From the NCBI GenBank assembly GCA_014323935.1, contig JACOND010000003.1, positions 32,939-96,938 on the forward strand: DNA of 64,000 bases. Direction: 5' to 3'. Each line of letters starts with the position of its first letter. Within the stretch, counting starts at the first letter, position 1. A program made the position numbers and the translations under genes. Source of the stretch: Bdellovibrionales bacterium. GTDB lineage: Bacteria; Bdellovibrionota; Bdellovibrionia; Bdellovibrionales; UBA1609. Below are positions 34,773 through 44,532 of this stretch, in pieces. Below the pieces are notes generated by a model. That model had not been told where the DNA came from. It did no database searches and saw only the letters and a program-made list of their open reading frames with translations.

Positions 34773-36143
34773 TCAATTTTTCTTTTTACTTTGAAAGCTT
34801 TTATAATTAGGGATTGTTTTTTGATCATTTCTTTCAAGTGATAAACTTTTATTAGGAACGTCTTTTGTTATAACAGAACCAGCTCCTATAACTGCAGATT
34901 GTCCAATTTCAACCGGAGCAATCAATTGAACACCACTTCCAATAAAAGCATTGTCATTGATTTTGGTTGTTCTTTTCTTTTTATCTGTTCCATAGTTACA
35001 AGTTACTGTACTGCAACCGACGTTTACATTTTCTCCTATTTCAGCATCTCCTAAATAACTCAGATGGCTAACTTTTGAGTTTTTTCCCAATTTTATTTTT
35101 TTTGTTTCAACAAAATTTCCTACACGGCAAGATTCTCCTATTTCCGTTTCAGGTCTCAAATGAGCATAAGGACCAATAACAGATCTTTCTCCTACAAGAG
35201 ATCCTTCAATATAAGAGCCTGCTTTGATGTTTACGTAATTTCTAATTACAGAATCAAAAACACAGGCTTGAGATTCTATGGCACAAAAAGCTCCAATTTT
35301 AGTTCTTCCTCTTAAAAAAACTCCCGGATAAATTAAAGATCCTTGACCAATAAGTACTTCATCTTCAATATAAGTATGGTTGATATTTAAAATAACTACA
35401 CCGTTTTGTAAATGCTTATGACAGTTACTTTCAAAAGCAATAGAATTAGCTAAAGACAATTCTCTTTGATTATTGATTCCATAGGCAACATGCCAAGGCA
35501 CCTCAATAGCTCTTACTTTATATTTATGTTTACTTAGAATAGAAATAAGATCCGTTAAGTTATATTCTTCTTTTATGTTTTTTTTAACAAGAGGGAGATA
35601 TTTTTGAATAAGTTCGGATTTAACCAGATAGAGACCTGCATTTGAGAATTCACTGTTGACATTCTTTTTTTCAACTTCATAAGCCTCTATAATATCAATG
35701 AGTTGATCCCCTTCAAAAACCAGCTTTCCTAACTCAGAAGATTGATGATTTTTAAAACTAGCGACTGCACAGTCCGCTGACATTTGATGATATGAACGGA
35801 TAAACTGAGATAAATCAGCAGATTGAATCAAAGGATGATCTCCATTCACAATTAAAACATCTCCTTTAAAATCTTCTGGTTTAGTTGCTAAAACAGCTTG
35901 AGCTGTTCCCCATTTTTCCTTATTTTGTTTAAAACAAAGGGCTTTGAATTGACCAGCAATAGTACTGATTATAGAAGCTTGGGAGCCTAAAACGACCCGT
36001 ATTTGTTTAGGATGAATTCCAGAGATAGCTTTTAAACTGCGAGCTATTATAGGTTGCCCTGCAACAGGATGTAAAACCTTAGGTAAGGATGTTGACATTC
36101 TTTGACCTTTTCCGGCCGCTAAAAGAATAACATTTAAATCCAT
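34773..36143 (-). CDS. glmU: Bifunctional UDP-N-acetylglucosamine pyrophosphorylase / glucosamine-1-phosphate acetyltransferase
   Basis: The 456-residue protein has the uridyltransferase signature LLAAGKGQRMSTSLPKVLHP at residues 7-26, the GDHPL and NSEFSNAGLY sites of the N-terminal domain, and a C-terminal left-handed beta-helix of hexapeptide repeats with YAHLRPETEIGE, VSHLSYLGDAEIGENV and CNYGTDKKKR. It acetylates GlcN-1-P and couples it to UTP, giving UDP-GlcNAc. Length matches E. coli GlmU. It precedes glmS in a two-gene amino-sugar operon. Confidence 0.95.
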   Translation of the reverse strand: MDLNVILLAAGKGQRMSTSLPKVLHPVAGQPIIARSLKAISGIHPKQIRVVLGSQASIISTIAGQFKALCFKQNKEKWGTAQAVLATKPEDFKGDVLIVNGDHPLIQSADLSQFIRSYHQMSADCAVASFKNHQSSELGKLVFEGDQLIDIIEAYEVEKKNVNSEFSNAGLYLVKSELIQKYLPLVKKNIKEEYNLTDLISILSKHKYKVRAIEVPWHVAYGINNQRELSLANSIAFESNCHKHLQNGVVILNINHTYIEDEVLIGQGSLIYPGVFLRGRTKIGAFCAIESQACVFDSVIRNYVNIKAGSYIEGSLVGERSVIGPYAHLRPETEIGESCRVGNFVETKKIKLGKNSKVSHLSYLGDAEIGENVNVGCSTVTCNYGTDKKKRTTKINDNAFIGSGVQLIAPVEIGQSAVIGAGSVITKDVPNKSLSLERNDQKTIPNYKSFQSKKKN

Positions 36144-36233
36144 GTAAGCATTTTGCCTTAAGCAATCATGAAGATCAAGGAAAAGTTTTACGATTTTAAA
36201 TGAGAGAGCATCAAGGAAAACAAACTGTTTAAA

Positions 36234-36258
36234 TAGCTAGCTTTTCTAAAGCTAGCTA
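36234..36258 (-). terminator. Perfect hairpin at the end of the HPF-like gene
   Basis: TAGCTAGCTTT (36234-36244) and AAAGCTAGCTA (36248-36258) form an 11-bp stem with a 3-nt loop. The right arm contains the gene's stop codon. On the minus strand it is followed by TTTAAAC, a short T-tract, so it may be a weak terminator or an mRNA 3'-end stabiliser between the HPF-like gene and glmU. Confidence 0.5.
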
Positions 36259-36611
36259 ACATCTTCATAAGGAAAACTTACTGAATCATGATCTGAATTG
36301 ATGGAGATGATACCTGTTATTTCTTCGAGAGTTCTAGATTTTTTCCATTTCATAATTTGTTTTAGAGATTTTTTATTTAGAGATTTTATTAAGGATTCTA
36401 AAAGAATAGATTGATCAGATGAGATAAAACTTTTTCCAATAGTATCTATTTTTATTTTTCCAGAAAAGATTTTGTTTTTGTAAGAAAAATCTAGACTGAT
36501 ACGAGAATCACATGGAATTTGCTTTATTAAAAAAACAATCCGTCTTTCTATATTTTTTCTTTGTTCTTTTGTGTTTTTATAATTGTGAAATCTAATAATC
36601 ACATTATCCAC
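36252..36611 (-). CDS. HPF/RaiA-like ribosome-associated protein (tentative)
   Basis: A 119-residue protein with a predicted beta-alpha-beta-beta-beta-alpha order: VIIRFHNYK, helix KEQRKNIERRIVFLIKQI, strands SRISLDFSYKN and FSGKIKIDTIG, then helix LLESLIKSLNKKSLKQIMKWKK. This is the outline of the S30AE fold of hibernation-promoting factors, where the last helix often reads (I/L)xxQ(L/I)xK(W/H)K as here (LKQIMKWKKSR). It would bind the 30S decoding centre in resting cells. Similarity is structural by eye, so the call is tentative. It is 108 bp upstream of glmU. Confidence 0.5.
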   Translation of the reverse strand: MDNVIIRFHNYKNTKEQRKNIERRIVFLIKQIPCDSRISLDFSYKNKIFSGKIKIDTIGKSFISSDQSILLESLIKSLNKKSLKQIMKWKKSRTLEEITGIISINSDHDSVSFPYEDVS

Positions 36612-36905
36612 TCTTACCTCTCTTGTTAATTATTCTTTTATACTTAACAAGTATAACATATTTTTTATGATTTGTGTCATTTTTTTTTATAAAAATAGAT
36701 GTTTTATAAAAAACTCTGTTTTTTATAGCGTCTTGGTTTATAAATGTATCTGGAAGAGGTAAAAATTTTTCTATTTCAATTTTTTTAGTAGCATTTGTAT
36801 TATTAATAATAAATTATGATACTATCATTTTTTTCTGAAAAAAAACCTTTGCTGTATTTAACCCCTAGAGATTCTTCAAGCTTAACTTTTCTATGGTTCT
36901 TAATT

Positions 36906-37925
36906 CTATTCAATAAGTAAAAGATTTTTATTAAATAACTGACTTAATACATTTTCGTTTAATCCCGGTAAATCTTTTAAGTCTAACTTTAATTCTAGCT
37001 TTTCTATTGTTATTACCGTTTCCTCAACTACATCAGGATGTTTATGATATAAAAGTTTTATCAATTTTTCATTTAATCTCAGCAGATCTTTTAATTTGAA
37101 ATGAGCTATTAATTTTAAGGCTTCTTGGATTACATAAGAATTTTCATGAGATAAAATTTTTATCAAAGCTTTATTTAATTTTGACAGATCTTTTAATTTT
37201 AATTCTTTTATGGTTCTTAAGGCTTCTTGAACTACAAATGGGTTTTTATGATATAAAAGTTTTATCAAAGTTTTATTTAATTCCGGCAGATCTTTTAATT
37301 TGAAATGAGCTATTAATTTTAAGGCTTCTGTGATTACAGAAGCTATTTTATGATATAAAAGTTTTATCAAAGCTTCGTTTAATTCCGGCAAATCTTTTAA
37401 GTTGAAATGAACTATTAATTTCAACACTTCTTTGATTATATAAGCACTTTCATGATATAAAAGTTTTATCAAAGTTTTATTTAATTCCGGCAGATCTTTT
37501 AAATTGAAATGAACTATTAATTTTAAGGCTTCTTGGATTATAAATGTATCTGGGTGAGATAAAAAAAAATTTATATTTGATTCTAGTAGATTCTTTTTAT
37601 TAAAATATCTTAATCCTATAAGTCCTGCTCTTATTCTAAAACTACTTTGATGTAGTAAACCTTTTATAAAAGGTATTACAAATTTGTCAGGAATATTTGA
37701 TTTTTTTAATTTAAGAAATGAATCTTCAATCTTCTGAAAATGTTCAAAACTATAGTCATAATTTCTGTTTAGAATAAAGACTTGAAGTTCGTTAAAAATA
37801 TCTTTTTGAGAGGGAGAGAGTATTTCTTTTGATGAAAATACACTTTCACAGTGACTTGTAGCAGAGGAATAGCTGGTTAAAGATAAGATTATACCTATTA
37901 ATAAATTTCTTTTTTTTAAACTCAT
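36906..37925 (-). CDS. Exported HEAT-like helical repeat protein
   Basis: A 339-residue protein with signal peptide NLLIGIILSLTSYSSATS and then about seven units of roughly 34 residues, consensus ALKLIAHFKLKDLPELNKTLIKLLYHKNPFVVQE. Each unit would form two antiparallel helices, giving an alpha-solenoid of HEAT/ARM type. Adjacent units are nearly identical at DNA level, so recent tandem duplication is likely. Such solenoids usually bind proteins. The function is unknown. Downstream on the opposite strand lie wrecked paralogues (38.1-39.2 kb), and another remnant is at 31.4 kb. The predicted product is periplasmic or surface-exposed. Confidence 0.72.
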   Translation of the reverse strand: MSLKKRNLLIGIILSLTSYSSATSHCESVFSSKEILSPSQKDIFNELQVFILNRNYDYSFEHFQKIEDSFLKLKKSNIPDKFVIPFIKGLLHQSSFRIRAGLIGLRYFNKKNLLESNINFFLSHPDTFIIQEALKLIVHFNLKDLPELNKTLIKLLYHESAYIIKEVLKLIVHFNLKDLPELNEALIKLLYHKIASVITEALKLIAHFKLKDLPELNKTLIKLLYHKNPFVVQEALRTIKELKLKDLSKLNKALIKILSHENSYVIQEALKLIAHFKLKDLLRLNEKLIKLLYHKHPDVVEETVITIEKLELKLDLKDLPGLNENVLSQLFNKNLLLIE

Positions 37926-38115
37926 GTTTTTCTCTACTTCTTATCTTAAGAAATGATTTAAATTTAAAAAGTCTAAGAAATAATATCAAATGTAAACTCA
38001 AAAAAATGTAAATTTTACAAAGGAAATTTTGATAAATAATCACTTTTATAGACCTTTTAATCTCCATAAAAACGTTCTATATAGTTAAAAACACATTAAG
38101 ATACAGAGTTCCTTC

Positions 38116-38299
38116 AACTTAGATACTCTTGAATTAAATGATTCATTGATTAAAATTTTATCTCATGAAAATTTCTATTCTAATTCAAGAAACTATTAAC
38201 TTTTTAAAATCCAGCGGTTAAATCGAACGACATCACAAATTGATAGATTTTTTATCTCATAAAAATTCTTATATTAAAAAAAATAAAAAATCATTCTAA
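38116..38299 (+). pseudogene. C-terminal remnant of a HEAT-like paralogue
   Basis: One frame reads LELNDSLIKILSHENFYS; after a frame change, IQETINFLKSSG, stop, IERHHKLIDFLSHKNSYIKK and a stop at 38297-38299. LNDSLIKILSHEN and IDFLSHKNSYI match the repeat of the intact gene (LNKALIKILSHENSYVIQEAL). Dead, with a frameshift and an internal stop. Confidence 0.6.
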
Positions 38300-38309
38300 A
38301 TTTAACAAA

Positions 38310-38534
38310 GCTCCTAGATCAAAGGTTTGAAGAGATTCCGTCAAAACAATATTAAATAATACAAACCATAGGAAGTGTAATGACTAAGAAAAAAATAATG
38401 ATAAATTTTTAAAAAATTATTTACTAAGTTTCTTTTGTGAGAATTTACCAATTTTCAGATTTTTTTCAAATTATTATGTTGATAACATCTCTTAATACTC
38501 TATATTAATTCTCTTTAAGAAAAATAAAAACAAC
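38310..38534 (+). repeat. Intergenic module preceding a HEAT-like gene start (copy 2)
   Basis: Matches 31562-31758 in order and orientation, including TCAAAACAATATTAAATAATA, AATTTTCAGATTTTTTTC and AATAAAAACAACATGAAT-like segments. Both copies lie between the C-terminal remnant of one family member and the ATG of the next, so the module is likely the original promoter/spacer of a tandem gene array. Confidence 0.6.
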
Positions 38535-39179
38535 ATGAATCTTAAAAGAAGAACTTTATTAATAGGTCTAATCTTATCTTTAACAAGTTATTCCTCTGCT
38601 ACAAGTCATTGTAGAAATTTATTCCGTTCGATATCACATTTAACTCAAAAAAATTAAAAAAAAATATTCAACGAACTTCAAAGTATTATCTGGTATAAAT
38701 TAAATTCCAATCCTGAATCTTTTTCTAAAATTGAAAGCTTATTTTAAAAGATTTAGGATTTAAAGATAACAGACAAATGTCTAATTTTATAGAGAATTTA
38801 TTAAATCAAGATACTCTTAGAATAAGACTTATAGGATTAAGATATTTCAATGACTCCATAGAAAATTTGAACCTAAAGAATTTCTTACTTCACAAAAATC
38901 CTTTGGTCATTCTAGGAGCTAACTCTTTCAATCTTAGATTTAGAACCCTTCAGATTACTTAATCTTACAATACTTTCTCAACTGAGAAAAATTTTATTAA
39001 AAGAAAAAGATTCTCAAATAATTATACAAGCTTTAAGAACTCTCACTGAAATAAAATTAGATTTTAAAGAATACCCCTTATTTTCTCAATGATTGAAGCA
39101 ACTTTTATCTCATGAAAATCCTAATATAGCTAGGGAAGCTTCTAACTCCATTAAAATTTTAAATAGAACTTATCTCTAA
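38535..39179 (+). pseudogene. Decayed paralogue of the exported HEAT-like repeat protein
   Basis: The start MNLKRRTLLIGLILSLTSYS then SATSHC is almost the same as the intact protein's signal peptide (MSLKKRNLLIGIILSLTSYS). After a divergent segment and stops it continues KKIFNELQSI, FIENLLNQDTLRIRLIGLRYF (cf. FIKGLLHQSSFRIRAGLIGLRYF) and, in another frame, IIIQALRTLTEIKLDFKEYP and LLSHENPNIAREASNSIKIL to 39179. Multiple frameshifts and stops. Opposite orientation to the intact copy. Confidence 0.78.
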
Positions 39180-39265
39180 GATTAAAATAAAAAATCAAAT
39201 AAATATTTTCACATATTTTTATAACACCGATTTTCTATTTCTTTTTTTCTCTTGTCCCAAATAAC

Positions 39266-39928
39266 TTATCTATAGGTAATATGATCACAAACATATTTGA
39301 TAGATTCTTTACAAAGCAGAACGTTTATAATCAACCACAGACTTTCACTATTAGAATGTACGTTAAAGACAGAATGTTCCTTAGTTGTGTTGACAACATA
39401 TATATAACCATCTTCCCAATAAAGAATCTTATTTTCAATAATAAAGTAAAGCCCAGGGGGATTATAATTTTTAAGAGGAACAATCATTCTAAAGCTCTTT
39501 TGTTTTCCATAAATATGGTCTCTATGAGGTGGGAAAAAACCTCCTGGCAAAAGTTTTAAAAAGTGAGTCCTAACACAATAAGGAGAGAGACCTTCTAAAA
39601 GACCAGGAAGATACTGACTGTTTCTATAGACAGGAGTTGCTTGATTAAAATCAGATTCCTTATAATTTGTCTTATGAATTTTATTATATTGTGGAAGACT
39701 ATCTAAATCAGGACCAGATTCTATGTTTCCGGAATGATTAAAAACACTCAAACCATATCTTCTAATATAAGTTATCCTAGGATTGTAATGACTCCATTTA
39801 TCTTTATATTGTTCTAATTCTTTTAAAAGACCTTTATGATCTAATTGTTTATTTAACCTAAATTGATCTCCAAATTGATAGATATAAGAGATATCTACAT
39901 CCTCAGATAACAGTAAATTCTTTTTCAT
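39266..39928 (-). CDS. 2-oxoglutarate/Fe(II) oxygenase, aspartyl/asparaginyl beta-hydroxylase-like
   Basis: The 220-residue protein contains THFLKLLPGGFFPPHRDH, in which HRD supplies the His and Asp iron ligands, followed by FRMIVPLKN and a distal His in TTKEHSVFNVHS, and an Arg/Lys region for 2-oxoglutarate. The layout is that of the aspartyl/asparaginyl beta-hydroxylase (AspH) cupin family. It would hydroxylate a side chain of a protein or small molecule; no substrate candidate is adjacent. It stands alone between the HEAT-like pseudogenes and tRNA(CAU). Confidence 0.72.
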   Translation of the reverse strand: MKKNLLLSEDVDISYIYQFGDQFRLNKQLDHKGLLKELEQYKDKWSHYNPRITYIRRYGLSVFNHSGNIESGPDLDSLPQYNKIHKTNYKESDFNQATPVYRNSQYLPGLLEGLSPYCVRTHFLKLLPGGFFPPHRDHIYGKQKSFRMIVPLKNYNPPGLYFIIENKILYWEDGYIYVVNTTKEHSVFNVHSNSESLWLIINVLLCKESIKYVCDHITYR

Positions 39929-40046
39929 TTGTCTTTACTTTATCATATAAATTTAAAAAACCCATCAATTTAATATTAAAAATATAATTCCATAGGCCTT
40001 AGTTTTTTAAAAGAAGATTTCTGATTTTATGATTACATTTTAATAA

Positions 40047-40123
40047 TGGTAGGGGCTGAAGGACTCGAACCTTCGATCCTCCGGTTATGAGCCGGATGCT
40101 TTAACCAACTAAGCTAAGCCCCC
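40047..40123 (-). tRNA. tRNA with CAU anticodon (elongator Met or Ile2)
   Basis: On the minus strand a 77-nt cloverleaf runs from GGGGGCT to AGCCCCT-A-CCA with CCA encoded. The anticodon loop is CTCATAA (CAT) on a TCCGG/CCGGA stem, and the T arm is GAAGG-TTCGAGT-CCTTC. Position 1-72 is a G-U pair. The anticodon stem lacks the three G-C pairs of initiator tRNA, so it is elongator Met or the lysidine-modified Ile2; I cannot separate these by eye. Confidence 0.92.
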
Positions 40124-40173
40124 AAATTATCATCCATCCTTTCTTGAGTACAGTGGATTCTCAAAAAATAAAT

Positions 40174-41943
40174 TTAATTATCTTTAAAGTTTTTCAATTT
40201 ATCAGAACGACTGGGATGTCTTAACTTTCTTAAAGCCTTTGCTTCAATCTGTCTGATTCTTTCCCTTGTTACATTAAAATCCTGTCCCACTTCTTCTAAG
40301 GTATGATGGCTCTCTTCTCCTATACCAAATCGCATCCTCAAAACTTTTTCTTCTCTAGGAGTCAAAGTCTCTAAAACCTTCCTTGTTTGATCTACAAGAT
40401 TTAAGTTAGACATAGCAAAAGAAGGATTAATGACATTTTGATCTTCAATAAAGTCACCTAACTGAGAATCATCTTCCTCTCCTACAGGAGTTTCTAAACT
40501 TATAGGTTCTTTTGCGATTTTCATGACCTTTCTAACTTTATCTATAGAAATACCCATTTTTATTGCAATTTCTTCAGGAGTGGGATCACGGCCTAATTCT
40601 TGAACTAAATATCTTGAAGTTCGAATTAATTTGTTAATTGTTTCTATCATATGAACTGGCACACGAATCGTTCGTGCTTGATCTGCAATCGCCCGAGTAA
40701 TAGCTTGCCGAATCCACCAAGTTGCATAAGTTGAAAACTTATAACCCCGACGGTATTCAAACTTATCCACCGCTTTCATAAGACCAATATTTCCTTCCTG
40801 GATAAGATCTAAAAATTGAAGACCACGATTGGTGTATTTTTTTGCAATAGAGACAACCAACCTCAAATTAGCTTGAACCAACTCTGATTTTGCTTTGTCA
40901 GCTTCTTGCTCTCCTTTCCAAACATCTTTTGAAATTTGTTTTAACCATATTTTATTCATTTCTGTTTGCTGGTATAATTTATTTAATCTTAATTGAGCAT
41001 CTTTACCACTGATGTAAAGAGTTCTTAATTGTTTAAATGAAAGCCCTGTCTCCTTTTTAACTTTTTGTGCATACTGATCACTCACCATCACTTTATTATA
41101 CATTTGCTCCACTTCTTCTAAACTAGATGAAAAAGTTCTCTCAATAGCTTTATCAATTCTTTTTTCTAATTCATAAATACGATTGATTGTGTTTCTAAGT
41201 TTAATTGTAATACGGTTAATAACTTTTCTATTAAAATTCACTTTATCAATTTTTTTCATAAGAATTTCATTTAAACCAGATAACTTTTGAAGAGTTTTTG
41301 ATTTAGTTTTTCCTACTTCATCATTAATAATTTTAAATAAAGGTTTAACCTTTTTATGATACTTTTTTGTTTCTTTCACCACTTTTTCAATAGAAGCCAG
41401 AAAAACTTTTTCAGTTGACTTTCCTTCATCGAGTTCATCTAAACCACGGATGATATTTTTTATCTTAAAGCGAGATTTTTCTAAATGTTCCTTAAATCTT
41501 ATAACTCCTTTAACACCAATGGGACAGCTTAAAAGAATCTTCAAAATCTTTTTTTCTCCTTTTTCAATACTTTTAGAGATAACAACTTCTCCTTTCCGAT
41601 CTAAAAGAGAAACACTTCCAATTTTTTTTAAGTAAAGCCTTACAGGATCATGAACTCGAGGGACTGAGGAAGAATCCACTGATTCTGAAACTCCTGATTT
41701 AGAAGATTTAGAAGAATTTTCTGACCGACTCTTAGATAACTGAACAGTAATACCTTTTTTATCAAGGTATTTCATGAGTTCTTTTAATAAAGAAGGATGA
41801 ACAATCCTTGGAGATAAATGATCGTTTAAATCTTTAGCCAGAATAACATTTTTCTTAAATAATCCCTGCTTTTCAATTTTTTTTAAATCCAACTGCAATA
41901 ACTTTTTTTGAGAAGATAAACTCACTTTTGTTTGATCTTTCAT
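40174..41943 (-). CDS. rpoD: Primary sigma factor RpoD
   Basis: The 589-residue protein has a lysine-rich N-terminus, region 1.2 ([20 protein letters not shown]), a long non-conserved insert, region 2 ([20 protein letters not shown] and [17 protein letters not shown] for -10 recognition and melting), region 3, and region 4 ([18 protein letters not shown] and the helix-turn-helix [20 protein letters not shown] for -35 recognition). It is the housekeeping sigma70, agreeing with the TTGACA-type promoters seen here. It is last in the rpsU-yqeY-dnaG-rpoD operon, 8 bp after dnaG, with a strong AGGAGG site before ATG. Confidence 0.97.
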   Translation of the reverse strand: MKDQTKVSLSSQKKLLQLDLKKIEKQGLFKKNVILAKDLNDHLSPRIVHPSLLKELMKYLDKKGITVQLSKSRSENSSKSSKSGVSESVDSSSVPRVHDPVRLYLKKIGSVSLLDRKGEVVISKSIEKGEKKILKILLSCPIGVKGVIRFKEHLEKSRFKIKNIIRGLDELDEGKSTEKVFLASIEKVVKETKKYHKKVKPLFKIINDEVGKTKSKTLQKLSGLNEILMKKIDKVNFNRKVINRITIKLRNTINRIYELEKRIDKAIERTFSSSLEEVEQMYNKVMVSDQYAQKVKKETGLSFKQLRTLYISGKDAQLRLNKLYQQTEMNKIWLKQISKDVWKGEQEADKAKSELVQANLRLVVSIAKKYTNRGLQFLDLIQEGNIGLMKAVDKFEYRRGYKFSTYATWWIRQAITRAIADQARTIRVPVHMIETINKLIRTSRYLVQELGRDPTPEEIAIKMGISIDKVRKVMKIAKEPISLETPVGEEDDSQLGDFIEDQNVINPSFAMSNLNLVDQTRKVLETLTPREEKVLRMRFGIGEESHHTLEEVGQDFNVTRERIRQIEAKALRKLRHPSRSDKLKNFKDN

Positions 41944-41951
41944 AATGCCTC

Positions 41952-43742
41952 CTAAATATTTTTTTTCTGTTTAAGCCTTTGTTTCGTTAGTTGAAAAAGT
42001 TTTTCTAAATCATGTAAATTTTCTCCAGACTGAATCTTTATATCAGTTAGTAAATGACTTGCCTCTAAATATTTTCTCTTTTTCTTTAAAGAATTCAAAC
42101 AATCTTGAAAGATTTGTTCCTTTGTCTGTAAATCAGATTCTTTCAAAATAGGATAAGAAGCTTTAAATAAATACTGTTCCTCTGATACTTTATTTATAAT
42201 AAAATGAATCAGTTCATTAAAAGATTCCTCCTTTTTCTTATATCTATCTACTAAAATTTTAAAAATTTCAACACCTTCTTTGGTTTTTAAATAAGAAATT
42301 CCTTCTTTTTCTAAAAAGCGTTTTAAAAACATTTCTGACTCTAAGCATAAAATTAAGAGCAATCGTTCCTCCATAATAGCTTTTGACAAACTTATAGATT
42401 TTCTGGAACTTGTATTTTTCAATGTTTTTTGAAACGGAAAAAAAGAAGCTTTTTTGGCTTTATGAATTTTTTGATTCAAACTTGATTCCAATTGAATTCC
42501 ATCTGTTCCAAAAAGACCTAAAAGTCTTTGTTTATAAACAACTAAAAGGCTTTCATCTTGCACTTGAGCTAATAAAAAGCTAAAATCATCTAACAAAGAC
42601 AAGGTATCTTTAGTTTGAAGATGTTTTTGTTTTAAAATAAACAAAAACATATCTTGAACTGAATTTATTTTTTTCCGAAAAGCTTCTATCCCATTTAATT
42701 TAATAAAATCATCAGGATCTTCTCCTTCCGGAAGAGATAAAAAATTCACTTTTAAACCGACCTTTAATAATAAAGGTAAACTTCTTTCACTTGCACGAAG
42801 TCCTGCTTCATCTCCATCAAAAACAAGAATAACTGTACTCACATATTTTTTCAAAAGAAAAGCATGGTTTTTTGTTAAGGCAGTTCCTAAAGTTGCAACC
42901 GTATTTTTAAAACCAGAATCCCAAAGAGACAAAAAATCTGTATAACCTTCGACGACTAAAGCTGTAGACGTTTGACGGAGATAACGAGCCGATTCATTTA
43001 AACCATAAAAAATATTTCCTTTTTGAAAAATTTTAGAATCCCTAGAGTTGATATATTTAGGTAGAGCTTTTTTTAAAATTCTTGCTCCAAAACCAACTAC
43101 TTTTTTTCTCTCAGATAGAATAGGAAAAATAAGCCGATTCCGAAAAGTATCAAAATAAGTTTGTCTTTGAGTCGATTCACTTAATAAACCTAGTTCTCTA
43201 GCTTTTTTTCTCTCTAACATAGAATTTAAGAAGGAATAAAGAGTGTTTTTTTGAGTTGCATAACCTAAACGAAAAGATTGAATCATATCTTTAGACCAAG
43301 CTCTTTGTTTTAAGTACAAATTAACAGGATGATTCGGTGGTGTCTGTTTTAAATTTTGTTCAAAAAAACAACAAATTTTTTCAGTTAATTCATAATAATC
43401 TAACTGAGATTTTTGCTTCTTTTTCAGAAAATTTGATTTAGGAATTTCCATTCCTAGTTTATAAGCAAGATATTCCACTGCTGATTTGAAATCCATTCCC
43501 CTTTGCTTTTGCAGATAAGTAAAAATATTCCCAGAGCTTTTACAACCAAAACAATGGTAAAGACCTTGACTCGCTGAAACAGAAAAACTCGCTGTTTTTT
43601 CATTATGGTCCGGAAAAGGACATAATCCCATAAAACGATCTCCATGACCTTTTAAAACAGTATCTTCAGAAATTAAAGATACAAGATCACTTTTGCTTCG
43701 AAGTTGCTCTACAAAATCACTTGAATAATAACTCATATTCAA
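41952..43742 (-). CDS. dnaG: DNA primase
   Basis: The 596-residue protein has an N-terminal CHC2 zinc finger (CPFPDH... [13 protein letters not shown], residues about 41-75), the RNA polymerase basic core with FGARIL and NRLIFPI, and a TOPRIM domain ([22 protein letters not shown]). The C-terminal third is helical, as for the DnaB-interacting domain. It makes RNA primers for Okazaki fragments. The start overlaps the yqeY stop by 4 bp, and rpoD follows, the classic macromolecular synthesis operon order. Confidence 0.96.
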   Translation of the reverse strand: MNMSYYSSDFVEQLRSKSDLVSLISEDTVLKGHGDRFMGLCPFPDHNEKTASFSVSASQGLYHCFGCKSSGNIFTYLQKQRGMDFKSAVEYLAYKLGMEIPKSNFLKKKQKSQLDYYELTEKICCFFEQNLKQTPPNHPVNLYLKQRAWSKDMIQSFRLGYATQKNTLYSFLNSMLERKKARELGLLSESTQRQTYFDTFRNRLIFPILSERKKVVGFGARILKKALPKYINSRDSKIFQKGNIFYGLNESARYLRQTSTALVVEGYTDFLSLWDSGFKNTVATLGTALTKNHAFLLKKYVSTVILVFDGDEAGLRASERSLPLLLKVGLKVNFLSLPEGEDPDDFIKLNGIEAFRKKINSVQDMFLFILKQKHLQTKDTLSLLDDFSFLLAQVQDESLLVVYKQRLLGLFGTDGIQLESSLNQKIHKAKKASFFPFQKTLKNTSSRKSISLSKAIMEERLLLILCLESEMFLKRFLEKEGISYLKTKEGVEIFKILVDRYKKKEESFNELIHFIINKVSEEQYLFKASYPILKESDLQTKEQIFQDCLNSLKKKRKYLEASHLLTDIKIQSGENLHDLEKLFQLTKQRLKQKKNI

Positions 43743-44191
43743 AGCCGAGACAGCTCAAAACGAACCATTTGAGAAAGCTGTTGACCATCAACAAGACCTT
43801 TTGTTTTCGTCATCAACTTTTTCATAACAGTTCCCATATCCTTTATAGACTGAGCTTTACTTTCTGTAATCACTTCAAAAAGCATCTTTTTCAATTCTTC
43901 TTCAGAAGGTCCCTTAGGGACAAACGATTCTAGAACAGAAAGCTCAAATTCTCCCTTTTGAATATCTTCCTTACGATTCGCCTTCTTACAATAATCTAAG
44001 GATTCTTTAACCTGTTTGATTTGTTTTTTTAAAACAGCTAAGATGTCAGCATCCGTTGATTTTTTTGGTCTCAATTCAATTTCTTTATTTTTTATACCAG
44101 CACTGATAAGCCGAAGAACTTTTAACTTTTCAATCTCTCTGTTTTTCATAGAAAGAGATAATTCTTTTAAAATTTTTTCTTTCAAGGACAT
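43739..44191 (-). CDS. GatB/YqeY domain protein
   Basis: The 150-residue protein has MSLKEKILKELSLSMKNREI then KLKVLRLISAGIKNKEIE, AVLKKQIKQVKESLDYCKKA and a tail NIKDMGTVMKKLMTKTKG-like segment (SIKDMGTVMKKLMTKTKGLV), the YqeY family with its GatB tRNA-binding helical domain. Its precise role is not established; some members are thought to act in amidation of tRNA-bound glutamate or aspartate, or in translation quality control. It sits between rpsU and dnaG, a common location, and overlaps dnaG by 4 bp. Confidence 0.9.
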   Translation of the reverse strand: MSLKEKILKELSLSMKNREIEKLKVLRLISAGIKNKEIELRPKKSTDADILAVLKKQIKQVKESLDYCKKANRKEDIQKGEFELSVLESFVPKGPSEEELKKMLFEVITESKAQSIKDMGTVMKKLMTKTKGLVDGQQLSQMVRFELSRL

Positions 44192-44237
44192 AAATCCACT
44201 CCTTCTTATATAAACAAGATTAACAAGTTCTTATTTT

Positions 44238-44435
44238 TTAAGATGACAGATATCTACTTTTTCTATGAACTCTTTTACGAGCCATAAGAGATTTTTTCTT
44301 CCTTGCTAAACTTGGTTTTTCAAAAGCTACCCTATTTTTAATTTCTGATAAAATACCCATTTTTTCACAAATTTTCTTAAAACGACGAATTGCATATTCT
44401 AGATTATCTCCTTCTTTTACTTTGATTTTTGGCAT
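44238..44435 (-). CDS. rpsU: 30S ribosomal protein S21
   Basis: The 65-residue protein from MPKIKVKEGDNLEYAIRRFK is S21, with its RxFKxxxEKxGIL helix and a basic C-terminus (ARKKKSLMARKRVHRKSR). The ATG at 44433-44435 is chosen because an AGGAGGTTGA Shine-Dalgarno lies just upstream; the frame extends 21 codons further but that part is hydrophobic and not S21-like. It assists 16S 3'-end function in initiation and heads the macromolecular synthesis operon. Confidence 0.95.
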   Translation of the reverse strand: MPKIKVKEGDNLEYAIRRFKKICEKMGILSEIKNRVAFEKPSLARKKKSLMARKRVHRKSRYLSS

Positions 44436-44532
44436 AAAATTCAACCTCCTCTCAAACAAGTCTATAACGCCTATAACAAAAAACAAGACAAGAAACAAGG
44501 TTTATATGTTTTTTAAGAAAAAAAGTTATTTT

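Noticed and set aside
44436..44498. N-terminal extension of S21
   Set aside because: Hydrophobic residues unlike S21, and a strong ribosome site precedes the internal Met.
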